This document shows, one piece after another, positions 43,518-53,053 of a stretch of DNA of 64,000 nucleotides. The DNA comes from Thiohalomonas denitrificans. GTDB lineage: Bacteria > Pseudomonadota > Gammaproteobacteria > Thiohalomonadales > Thiohalomonadaceae. Position 1 is the stretch's first letter; every line of letters begins with the position of its first letter. Under the pieces are notes generated by a model that was not told the DNA's origin, ran no database searches, and was given only the letters and a program-made list of their open reading frames with translations. The stretch spans positions 261,627 through 325,626 of the forward strand of contig NZ_FMWD01000004.1 of the NCBI RefSeq assembly GCF_900102855.1, in the 5' to 3' direction. A program made the position numbers and the translations under genes.

Positions 43518-43835
43518 CTACTCCTCAACGTTGACCACCCCGGTCATCTCCGGGTGGGGTCCGCAACGGTAGGGAAAACTGCCTACCTGCGTAAACTGGC
43601 GGGAGGTACTCTCGCCCGGGAAGAAGTAATCCGACTCCGGTTCGCCCAGTTCTTCGAACCAGACGCTGTGGTACTGGCGCTTCTCACGGTTGACCCACTG
43701 GACCGTATCGCCCGGCTTTACCGTTACCTCTTCGGGGATGAACTGGTACCCCTTGATTTCAACGGTAACCGTATCCGCCAGTGACGACCCGGCGATGAGC
43801 AGTGAGAGGAGTATCCAGTATCGAGATGTACGCAC
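43518..43835 (-). CDS. Small periplasmic cupredoxin
   Basis: The GTG start at 43835 gives 105 residues with a signal peptide (YWILLSLLIAGSSLA) and a plastocyanin/amicyanin-type domain. The copper ligands are visible: His in QYHSVWFEELGEP, and Cys, His and Met in FPYRCGPHPEMTGV. It heads the haem d1 operon behind its own FNR/Dnr-type box, so it is probably an electron donor to NirS or an accessory of its maturation. The frame is open to 43928, but upstream codons overlap the regulatory box. Confidence 0.87.
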   Translation of the reverse strand: MRTSRYWILLSLLIAGSSLADTVTVEIKGYQFIPEEVTVKPGDTVQWVNREKRQYHSVWFEELGEPESDYFFPGESTSRQFTQVGSFPYRCGPHPEMTGVVNVEE

Positions 43836-43892
43836 GATATTTTCCCCGGTTGGGTGTTTTACCGACTGTCGCTCTTGTTCCGCCTTTTTCCC

Positions 43893-43906
43893 ATGATCTG
43901 TATCAA
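43893..43906. promoter_or_regulatory. FNR/Dnr-type box upstream of cupredoxin-nir operon
   Basis: ATGATCTGTATCAA on the plus strand is TTGATACAGATCAT on the coding strand, one mismatch from TTGAT-N4-ATCAA. It is centred about 64 bp before the GTG start. Confidence 0.75.
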
Positions 43907-43948
43907 GCGAACCTAAAGGAGGGCCCATCCCTGGGCACGGAGGAACCT

Positions 43949-45604
43949 CTACATCCCGACCGCGTTGATCTCGGCGCCGGGATTGTCAAACCCGAGCTTG
44001 AAACCGAGCGAAACGTGGTGGAAACGGGAATCACTGTAGTCGTCGTGGATGGCGAAACCGATATTGTAGAGCTGGTCGGAGGCCAGTGACAGATCGCCGG
44101 GCTGGTCGGAATCAAGCTTGCGCTTCATCGTGACTACCCAGAAACCGTCCTGCTGTTCGGCGCTGAACTCCACGCCCTGTCCACCTTCCATTACCCGGTC
44201 GGCCAAGACATAGCCATCCTCGGATTCGCCGGTGCCGGCGTTGAAGCGGAGCAGATCCATGAAGGTTCCGTCGGCGAGCAGTGCCTGGATTTCCTCATCG
44301 CTCTTGCGCTTATCCCAGCCACCACGCGGCTCGCTTCGGATGGAGATGTCTGTCCGCGTTTCGGCGATGTACTTGGTCACCTGTTCACCGTCGGGCGTAT
44401 CCGGCATGGAGCGGGCATCATGGTGACAGGTGCCCCAGCAACCGGCCTGGCCGGCTTGTTCGGGATCGTCATTGGACAGCATCACGGCCAGCTTGACCGG
44501 GTTTTCCGGGTCCATCTTGCCACCGTCGACAAACGGTACCGGTGAGTGCTCGGTCTCGGGCCAAACGAAACGCATGTAGAGGTGTTCGCCATCGTGTGCA
44601 GCCTGGACGTCGACGGGTATGCCCGGGCGCTTGCCGGGAATGGGGGTCTCTTCCGCCTTGTCGCCGCTTACCATCTTCGCGCCCATGTCGGCCTCTTCAC
44701 CTTCATGGCAATCGAAGCACCGGTCTCCCGCTTTATCGTAGACCCGGGCTCCGCCGTGGCGGCTACCATTCAGCGCCCACTCCATGGAGGTCTGTCCGGG
44801 ATAGAAAACCGTGATCTGGCGCGCCGGAACGGCAGCCCAGTCGGGCATTCCCTCAGAGCTGCCGGACGATGCCGGTACTGCTGCAGCCGGTGCAGATGCG
44901 GCTGCAACCGCTGGCGCGCTGGCAGCCTGCTGGCCCTGGCTTTCCTCTTCTGCCAGGAAGGTCACCCATCTGGCTGGCAGGGGACGACTATGGGAGGCAT
45001 CGGGCTTCTCGAGCTCGGCAATCTGTTCTTCACTCAGCTGGTCACGGACCGACTTGTGGGCGATGCCCTTGTGACAGTCAATGCAGGTCTGCCCCTGTTC
45101 CATAGCGAAGACGTGCTGACTACGCGAACGTTTCTTCTGGCCTGCCGGGTCCATGGTGGACCAGTCGTGGCAGTTGCGGCACTCCCGGGAGTCGCTGCCT
45201 TTCATACGCTTCCACTCGTTCATCGCGAGTTGGAGGCGTTTGGCCTCGAATTTTTCCGGTGTATTGATGCTTCCGGTCATCTTGCCCCAGAGTTCCTTGG
45301 TGGCCTGTACCTTGCGAACGATCTTGTGGACCCACGGGTCCGGAACGTGGCAGTCGGAACAGGCCGCACGGACACCGCTCCTATTATTGTAGTGAACGGT
45401 TTCCTTGTACTCCTGGTAGACGGTGTCTTCCATCTCGTGACAGGAGATACAGAATTCGAGTGTGTTGGTGGCTTCCATGGCGGTGTTGAAGCCACCCCAG
45501 AAGAACACACCAAGCATCATGAAAAAGAGGGCGCTTCCGATACTCGCGCCGAATAGTACCTTACGCGACAGCAACCGCCGCTTGTTTTCCGAGTGGGCCA
45601 TCAC
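43949..45604 (-). CDS. NirT/NapC-type cytochrome fused to an EB_dh-like haem domain
   Basis: The N-terminal third is a membrane-anchored NapC/NirT quinol oxidoreductase. An anchor (ASIGSALFFMMLGVFFWGG) is followed by CISCH near 52, CSDCH near 83, CRNCH near 142 and CIDCH near 174. An Ala-rich linker (about 220-250) leads to a C-terminal domain of about 290 residues. This contains CFDCH near 292 and an unusual CWGTCHH near 393, and resembles the haem-binding domain of ethylbenzene-dehydrogenase gamma subunits. The protein would pass electrons from quinol to periplasmic NirS. It lies 88 bp after nirS. Confidence 0.85.
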   Translation of the reverse strand: MMAHSENKRRLLSRKVLFGASIGSALFFMMLGVFFWGGFNTAMEATNTLEFCISCHEMEDTVYQEYKETVHYNNRSGVRAACSDCHVPDPWVHKIVRKVQATKELWGKMTGSINTPEKFEAKRLQLAMNEWKRMKGSDSRECRNCHDWSTMDPAGQKKRSRSQHVFAMEQGQTCIDCHKGIAHKSVRDQLSEEQIAELEKPDASHSRPLPARWVTFLAEEESQGQQAASAPAVAAASAPAAAVPASSGSSEGMPDWAAVPARQITVFYPGQTSMEWALNGSRHGGARVYDKAGDRCFDCHEGEEADMGAKMVSGDKAEETPIPGKRPGIPVDVQAAHDGEHLYMRFVWPETEHSPVPFVDGGKMDPENPVKLAVMLSNDDPEQAGQAGCWGTCHHDARSMPDTPDGEQVTKYIAETRTDISIRSEPRGGWDKRKSDEEIQALLADGTFMDLLRFNAGTGESEDGYVLADRVMEGGQGVEFSAEQQDGFWVVTMKRKLDSDQPGDLSLASDQLYNIGFAIHDDYSDSRFHHVSLGFKLGFDNPGAEINAVGM

Positions 45605-45641
45605 ACCTTTCTCCTTTCAGCCGAGCAGTAGATTAGGTAAT

Positions 45642-45665
45642 GGCGGGCTGCTCCCTCAGCCCGCC
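45642..45665 (-). terminator. Intercistronic hairpin between nirS and nirT-like gene
   Basis: GGCGGGCTG and CAGCCCGCC form a perfect 9-bp stem with a 6-base loop. There is no U-run, so it more likely attenuates read-through or protects the 3' end of nirS mRNA than terminates fully. Confidence 0.6.
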
Positions 45666-45692
45666 TGTTCGAGTGAACCGGAGTTGATGCGA

Positions 45693-47312
45693 TCAGGTCA
45701 CGTGTTCGGTCCGGTTATGGACGTTGAACTTGCCCGTCGGTGCGTAGAGACCCTTGACGCGATCCTTCTCTTCGAGCGTTTCCGCATCGTAGATCACGAT
45801 TTCGCCATTGGCCTTTTTGCTGTCAGACAGGTTCCAGACCGAGACCCACACTTCGCTGCCATCGGCGTTGAACTCCATATGGACAGTAGCCTGGCCCTCT
45901 TTCGTGGTCGGCCGAAGCGTCTTCACGACTTTGCGGGTCTTCTTGTCGATAACCTTGACCGACTGCTGAACCTCCGGCTCCGGGTGTTTGGTCTGATCCG
46001 CCCAGACGTACTTGCTCTTCGGATGGGTACGGATAAACACGCCGGGACCATCGGTATTGACCGTGTAGCAGGTCTTCCAGGCCTGGTCCGCATGCCCTTG
46101 CGGGTCGTTGCCCCAGACGGTGACCTTGCCGACACCCAGATGGGTGGTGCCGCCTACCGGACCACACTTCGGATCGATCCAGTTGGCGCCCGGACCCGGA
46201 TGGGGCAGCTTGTCGGTATCGATGATGGCTTCCAGTTTCCGCGTCTTCGAGTCGACCACCACCATCTGGTTAGAGGCGTTGGCCGCGATCTGGAAGTAGC
46301 GTCCAGTCGGATCGAAGAAGCCGTCGTGCAGGAACTTGGAGGTATTGATCTGCTCGATACGGAGGTTGTCGATATCGGTGTAATCGACCTGCCACATCTG
46401 ACCAAGCTCCTTGGTGGCGACCAGCCAGGTCGGCGCATTCGGAGTGGTGTAGATAGCGGCAACACGGGACTCTTCCACATACTCGCCGTCGACGTTGATG
46501 CCGCGCGTAGAGACCACCTTCAGGGGCTCCATGGTCTTGGCATCGGAGATGACGAAATGCGGGGGCCAGTAACCGCCGCCGATTACGTACTTGCCATCGC
46601 CGGAGACCGCGACGTCACGTGCGTCATAGGCGATTTTGTTTTCGGCAACCAGCATGTTCTCAGGCTTCTGCCAGAGATCGATCTTGGTCATCTTGCCGTC
46701 GCGACCCTGGGTGTACCAGAAGCGGCCCGGATACTCCGCCTCCTCGACGGTGGAGTGTTCCAGCGCCTTGATGACGTGAACGGCATAGCCGGTCGGAATA
46801 TGGGTCAGGACCTCCTTGGTGTCACCGTCAATAACAGCCACTTTGCCGACGTCACGCTCAATCACCACGAAGAAGTTCTCCCAGTTGCGGCCGTGCAGCG
46901 GCTTGGTGGGATAATCCTCCGGTTTGACGTGGACCTTCCAGTGCTTTTTCATCTGCGCCAGCGACATCTCCGGCGGCTCGGGCACGTCCATCTGGATGTA
47001 GGTGGCAAGCAACTTGATCTCATCCTTGGAAAGGATATTGTCAAAGTTGTTCATACCACCTTCGGTACCCCAGGTGATGATCCTTTCCAGGCGTTTCTGA
47101 CCCTTTTCGCGGGTATCCGCGGGTTCAAGGCCCTTGCCCGTGGCCCCCTTGCGAAGAACGCCGTGACAACCGGCGCATTGCTCAAAGTAAACCTGTTTGG
47201 CTTTTTCGAAATCAGCCTCGGAAAGCGTAGGCTTGCCGGCAGCAGCGGCAGAGCCGGCGACGGCCAGACCCATTGCGAGGCTGAGTGCGGATAGTGCGAA
47301 GCGGACTTGCAT
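45693..47312 (-). CDS. nirS: Cytochrome cd1 nitrite reductase
   Basis: NirS reduces nitrite to nitric oxide in the periplasm. ATG 47312 (MQVRFALSALSLAMGLAVAG) gives 539 residues with a clear signal peptide. The cytochrome c domain has CAGCHG near residue 46. The d1 propeller follows (RDVAVSGDGKYVIGGGYWPP, VGGTTHLGVGKVTVWGNDPQ), with conserved d1-contact regions such as FIRTHPKSKYVWADQT and HMEFNADGSEVWVSVWN. An FNR/Dnr box lies about 100 bp upstream, and the NirT-like gene follows. Confidence 0.97.
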   Translation of the reverse strand: MQVRFALSALSLAMGLAVAGSAAAAGKPTLSEADFEKAKQVYFEQCAGCHGVLRKGATGKGLEPADTREKGQKRLERIITWGTEGGMNNFDNILSKDEIKLLATYIQMDVPEPPEMSLAQMKKHWKVHVKPEDYPTKPLHGRNWENFFVVIERDVGKVAVIDGDTKEVLTHIPTGYAVHVIKALEHSTVEEAEYPGRFWYTQGRDGKMTKIDLWQKPENMLVAENKIAYDARDVAVSGDGKYVIGGGYWPPHFVISDAKTMEPLKVVSTRGINVDGEYVEESRVAAIYTTPNAPTWLVATKELGQMWQVDYTDIDNLRIEQINTSKFLHDGFFDPTGRYFQIAANASNQMVVVDSKTRKLEAIIDTDKLPHPGPGANWIDPKCGPVGGTTHLGVGKVTVWGNDPQGHADQAWKTCYTVNTDGPGVFIRTHPKSKYVWADQTKHPEPEVQQSVKVIDKKTRKVVKTLRPTTKEGQATVHMEFNADGSEVWVSVWNLSDSKKANGEIVIYDAETLEEKDRVKGLYAPTGKFNVHNRTEHVT

Positions 47313-47407
47313 GGTTGTTCCCCTTTTGGTCGGTCGGGTTGTGTTAACTGGCGAGAATACCCCTCTTCTCTGTATGACAGTTTTAATCCTGTTCTTGATT
47401 CCGAGCA

Positions 47408-47421
47408 TTGATCTGAATCAA
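47408..47421. promoter_or_regulatory. FNR/Dnr-type box upstream of nirS
   Basis: TTGATCTGAATCAA matches TTGAT-N4-ATCAA perfectly, centred about 102 bp before the nirS ATG. The rest of the gap to norB (47422-47725) has no supported gene. Confidence 0.82.
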
Positions 47422-47725
47422 GGGATAAAAGGTTTGTTACATAATGCACCCAATTTCAACCAGGCGAAATAGGGCCGCATTCAAATATGCACTAAAAATG
47501 ACAATTATCAAAAAAAACGCAGGATTACTTTCTCAGCAAACCTGTCGGTTTTCAAACGTCTTGCATTCAAGGAGTTAGGTAACGGCTGGAAACATTGGCA
47601 GGGGAAGGAGTGATCGGAGAATAGTAGAAGGATAAAAACAACTGGTGGGTTCGGGTTCCCGTTGAACCGGGGGATCTGGCAGCGGATGCACCCGGTCGGC
47701 GGCCGCCAGGCGAAGTTCAGGTACA

Positions 47726-47751
47726 AAGAAAAAGGGGGGCCGAAGCCCCCC
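47726..47751 (-). terminator. Rho-independent terminator of norCB
   Basis: On the minus strand GGGGGGCTTCGGCCCCCC forms a strong stem with a TTCG loop, followed by TTTTTCTTT. It lies 20 bp after the norB stop codon. Confidence 0.9.
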
Positions 47752-47771
47752 TCCATCAACGCTACTGCGTG

Positions 47772-49190
<1,419 letters not shown>

Positions 49191-49625
49191 TTAGCCCTGG
49201 ATATTCGGCGGCCAGCCAGCGGCGTTGATTTCCGATGCGTACTTCAGGAAATCAGCCAGGCCATCGAGCTCTTCTTCAGAGAGGTTGAACTGGGGCATGG
49301 AGCGGCGCCCGGGGATGCCATCTACAGGCCGGCCGGAGATGAAGGCCTTGAGGGCCAGCTTGCTCTCACCGAAGCGGTTATAGACATTGACCAGTTCTGG
49401 GGCGAAGTAGGCGCCCTCTCCCATCAGCGTGTGGCAGCCGAGGCAGTTGTTGTCCTCCCAAACCTTTTTGCCGAGAGCGACGGATGGCGTGATGTTATGC
49501 CGGTTGTCGCGTTCGGGCAGGGTTTGGACGGTATCGAAAGATAGAGCCAGGAACAGGAGGATGAAGAATACACTTCCCCCCAGGTAAATGTTCCTGGCCA
49601 TGCTTTTGGTGAAAGTTTCACTCAT
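49191..49625 (-). CDS. norC: Nitric oxide reductase cytochrome c subunit
   Basis: NorC receives electrons for NorB. The 144-residue protein has one N-terminal anchor (YLGGSVFFILLFLALSF), haem motif CLGCH near residue 62, and a methionine ligand in GRRSMPQFNLSEEELDGLAD. An FNR/Dnr box lies about 71 bp before ATG 49625. Confidence 0.96.
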   Translation of the reverse strand: MSETFTKSMARNIYLGGSVFFILLFLALSFDTVQTLPERDNRHNITPSVALGKKVWEDNNCLGCHTLMGEGAYFAPELVNVYNRFGESKLALKAFISGRPVDGIPGRRSMPQFNLSEEELDGLADFLKYASEINAAGWPPNIQG

Positions 49626-49689
49626 GACAGGCCCCCTTCGGGATGATGGACGGTGAAGCTATTAAGCGATATTACGGAGGCTGCTCGCC

Positions 49690-49703
49690 TTGACCTGAGT
49701 CAA
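49690..49703. promoter_or_regulatory. FNR/Dnr-type box upstream of norCB
   Basis: TTGACCTGAGTCAA, identical to the norE box, centred about 71 bp before norC. Confidence 0.82.
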
Positions 49704-49755
49704 ATCGTCAGGAATAACGACTCCGATGCTCTTCTGGTTGGTCGGGATCCTCCCC

Positions 49756-50988
49756 TCAGATATTGACGGGTGATCGCAAGGGCGTGGTGAAAACCTTCTG
49801 CAGGGCGGCGTCGGTTTCCCCCTGGGTCTGCAAGGAACCGTTATAGAGCGCTGCAATAAGATCCGATTGAGTAATCATGCCCACCAGCCGGTAGTCGCGA
49901 TCGACGACGGGCAGATTATGATAGCCGGCATCCGAGAGCAGCGGTACCACCTCGGTGATGTGCATATCCGAGTCCACGGTAAGTACCGGTCGCACCATAA
50001 TATCGCCCACGCTGCGCGGCCCTTTGGAAGAGACCGGAAGGGCGCGCCGAATGAACGTTATCAGCTTCTCATCGAACCCGCGATAGGTTTTCAAGTCCAC
50101 TGGCTTCAAAACATCCACCAGCGTCAGAATACCGATGACATGGCGGGCTTCATCAATGACCGGGAGTGCCTTCAGCTTGTGGTGACGCAACAGTGACCAG
50201 GCCTCTTCCACATCGGTATCGAGCCTGAGGGTCACCAGATCCCGTGACATGATGTCCTGACAAGTGATCTCACCCATACGGCGCCGATAGGCCTGGGCTC
50301 CGGCCATCCGATAGATACGATTGAGATCCTCTTCACTCACATCCAAATAGATATCGAGGTCCACCAAGGCCTGATGGAGATCCCCGTGAGTAATACCGAT
50401 GCGGTCCAGCGAGGGCGGGTCATCGCTATCGTGAATGAGATTTTCAGGCTCGTAGGGCTTGGCCGGATAGCGCCGACCGAATACAAGGATATTGATCGCC
50501 ATCCCGACTGCCAGCAGCACGAACACGTTGACGGCTACCGGGGCAACAACAAATGCAAAACCGGCCTCTCTTACGGAATCACCGAGGACAACCGGCAGCA
50601 GCGCAGCAGCACCCCCGGGCGGGTGCAGGGTGTGGGTCAGGAACATCACCAGTATGGACAGGGAAACCGCCACGGCCGCCGCGAGCACCGGTTCGGAAAT
50701 CCACAGGCAGGCGGCCACACCGATGGATGCCGAGATGATATGGGAACCCACCAGGGGCCACGGTTGGGACAGCGGGCTGCTCGGCAGGGCAAAGGTGAGT
50801 ACGGCGGAGGCCCCCATGGAAGCTGCAACGACTGGCAGGGCCGAGGCGGGAAGCATGAAACTGCTGAATCCGGTAACGGCCAGCATACCGATGAAGGCGG
50901 CGAACGTGCTGCGGACGATCTCATTGCCGCTGACCTGAACCGGCTCGGGAGCAAGGTGGCGCAAGAGCCTGCGGGGGAGCGAGAGCAT
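49756..50988 (-). CDS. HPP family membrane protein with CBS pair
   Basis: The 410-residue product has an N-terminal HPP domain with four or five membrane segments, including the signature THTLHPPGGAAALLPVVLGD near residue 118. A cytoplasmic C-terminal part has two CBS motifs (ITCQDIMSRDLVTLRLDTDV near 240; SVGDIMVRPVLTVDSDMHIT near 325). HPP proteins have been linked to nitrite transport in cyanobacteria and chloroplasts; CBS pairs often bind adenine nucleotides and gate transport. It is the fifth unit in this window with an FNR/Dnr box, so a denitrification role is likely. Confidence 0.85.
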   Translation of the reverse strand: MLSLPRRLLRHLAPEPVQVSGNEIVRSTFAAFIGMLAVTGFSSFMLPASALPVVAASMGASAVLTFALPSSPLSQPWPLVGSHIISASIGVAACLWISEPVLAAAVAVSLSILVMFLTHTLHPPGGAAALLPVVLGDSVREAGFAFVVAPVAVNVFVLLAVGMAINILVFGRRYPAKPYEPENLIHDSDDPPSLDRIGITHGDLHQALVDLDIYLDVSEEDLNRIYRMAGAQAYRRRMGEITCQDIMSRDLVTLRLDTDVEEAWSLLRHHKLKALPVIDEARHVIGILTLVDVLKPVDLKTYRGFDEKLITFIRRALPVSSKGPRSVGDIMVRPVLTVDSDMHITEVVPLLSDAGYHNLPVVDRDYRLVGMITQSDLIAALYNGSLQTQGETDAALQKVFTTPLRSPVNI

Positions 50989-51061
50989 GACCTATCCCTT
51001 TGGAGGTAACACCTTGTTGTTAGGGGGCACCGGATTTTCCCGGCGCAAAACGTTGACCACC

Positions 51062-51075
51062 TTGATTGGAGTCAA
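51062..51075. promoter_or_regulatory. FNR/Dnr-type box upstream of HPP gene
   Basis: TTGATTGGAGTCAA is one mismatch from a perfect TTGAY-N4-RTCAA palindrome and lies about 80 bp before the HPP ATG. It could also act on the divergent DUF4870 gene. Confidence 0.7.
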
Positions 51076-51184
51076 TTTTTGTCGGATTGTTGTGCGCTCC
51101 GGCGGAGCCATCCCCTCCAGGTCCGCTCCGCGGTCCCGGGCGCCGGCCGTGAAAATCACTCAACTCCCCGAATGGAGTAGCTCA

Positions 51185-51514
51185 TTGGAATCTACCGCTG
51201 CACACACCCAGTCGCTGAAAAAACTGCTCACCGCGGTCTATGCCCTGCAGGCCCTCTCCTTTCTGTTTCCGGTGACCTTCATCGTCGGCGTGGTGCTCGA
51301 CTATGTGAAGCGCGGTGAGGCAACAGACGCCTGGCTCGCCAGCCATTTCCGCTGGCAGATTCGCACCTTCTGGTTTACCGTTCTCTGGTCTCTTCTGGGA
51401 GGGCTCACTGCCGGATTCGGGGTCGGCCTGCTCATCCTGTTCGCAACGGCCGTTTGGCTGATTTACCGCATCGCCAAAGGCTGGCTGAACCTCTCGGACG
51501 GCAAAGCGGTTTAA
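51185..51514 (+). CDS. DUF4870-type membrane protein
   Basis: The protein has 109 residues from TTG 51185, which lies eight bases after GGAG; the frame is open back to 50987 without family similarity. It has three hydrophobic segments (ALSFLFPVTFIVGVVLDYV, TFWFTVLWSLLGGLTAGFGV, LLILFATAVWLIYRIAKGWL) and the family pattern WLASHFRWQIRTFW between the first two. Function is unknown. It is divergent from the HPP gene and shares its upstream region. Confidence 0.72.
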   Translation: MESTAAHTQSLKKLLTAVYALQALSFLFPVTFIVGVVLDYVKRGEATDAWLASHFRWQIRTFWFTVLWSLLGGLTAGFGVGLLILFATAVWLIYRIAKGWLNLSDGKAV

Positions 51515-51555
51515 TGGGGCCGACTGCTCAAGGGTAAAACTGCTCCAAAGCAAGT

Positions 51556-51577
51556 GGGGCGGGCCTTCGCCCGCCCC
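51556..51577. terminator. Convergent-gene hairpin
   Basis: GGGGCGGGC and GCCCGCCCC form a 9-bp perfect stem with a CTTC loop between the convergent DUF4870 and Sel1 genes. There is no U-run on either side, so termination strength is uncertain. Confidence 0.65.
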
Positions 51578-51585
51578 GGCAAGGA

Positions 51586-52029
51586 TCACGAGTCGAAGCC
51601 GGCCTGCTTCAGCAGTTCCCGGCCTTTGGCCTCGTTCTTCTCCACACCGCGCCCCTCCTGGTACAGCATACCGAGGGTCGTCAGGGAGCCGATGAGCCCC
51701 TGATCGGCGGCCTTCTGGAACCACTTGACCGCCTCCGCCTCATCCTGCTCCACGCACTCGCCCTCCAGGTACATGAAGCCGAGTCCGTGCTGGGCCATGG
51801 CGTGCCCCTGCTCGGCCGCCGCCCGCATGTATTCGGCTGCCCTGGCTTCATTGGGAGAGCCCAGCAGTGAATTCTGGAAGATAATGGCCACCCGGTATTG
51901 CGCCTCCGGTTCGCCTTCATCGGCGAGCGGAGAGAGAAGCTGCATGGCAGTGGCAAAGTGTTTCCCTTCGAAAGCGGCGATACCGCTGCTCAGATCCAGA
52001 TTCATGTTTTCGCTCTCGCTGGCATTCAT
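51586..52029 (-). CDS. Sel1-repeat protein
   Basis: The 147-residue protein from ATG 52029 has three or four Sel1/TPR-like repeats (ARAAEYMRAAAEQGHAMAQH, EAVKWFQKAADQGLIGSLTT, EAKGRELLKQAGFDS). There is no signal peptide, so a cytoplasmic protein-interaction role is assumed. No specific partner is visible. It is divergent from murU. Confidence 0.82.
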   Translation of the reverse strand: MNASESENMNLDLSSGIAAFEGKHFATAMQLLSPLADEGEPEAQYRVAIIFQNSLLGSPNEARAAEYMRAAAEQGHAMAQHGLGFMYLEGECVEQDEAEAVKWFQKAADQGLIGSLTTLGMLYQEGRGVEKNEAKGRELLKQAGFDS

Positions 52030-52215
52030 GGGGGGTCTCCCTGTCGTTTCTCGGATATTCATGAGTCGGAATTTGTTTCGATCAGGCAGATTCTACTGCA
52101 CCGGCTACTCGCGGGCGCCTGATCCGGAATCCATTGACGTTAGCTGCCAATACCCTAGCACAAAAGTCAGGTAATGCGCGAGCAGACTTGGATCGCTGCG
52201 ACAGATGCCGGATGA

Positions 52216-52914
<699 letters not shown>

Positions 52915-52936
52915 CGGTCCCGGTAATGATTGGATA

Positions 52937-52996
52937 GCCACAGAGAACACCGGGTAATCACGATCATTCCTCCGTGGCCTCGTGCTCTCTGTGGCC
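52937..52996. repeat. Short inverted repeat (GCCACAGAG...CTCTGTGGC)
   Basis: GCCACAGAG at 52937 faces CTCTGTGGC ending near 52995. It is probably a small relative of the CCACGGGG-type elements and occupies the gap before the GCS2 gene. Confidence 0.5.
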
Positions 52997-53053
52997 AGGA
53001 GCCTGTCGGAACGACGACACTTCTGTAGGGAGCTACGAACCGGGAGAGACAGC

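Noticed and set aside
47508-47759. Minus-strand frame between nirS and norB
   Set aside because: It runs through the terminator hairpin and has no ribosome-binding site or protein-like features.
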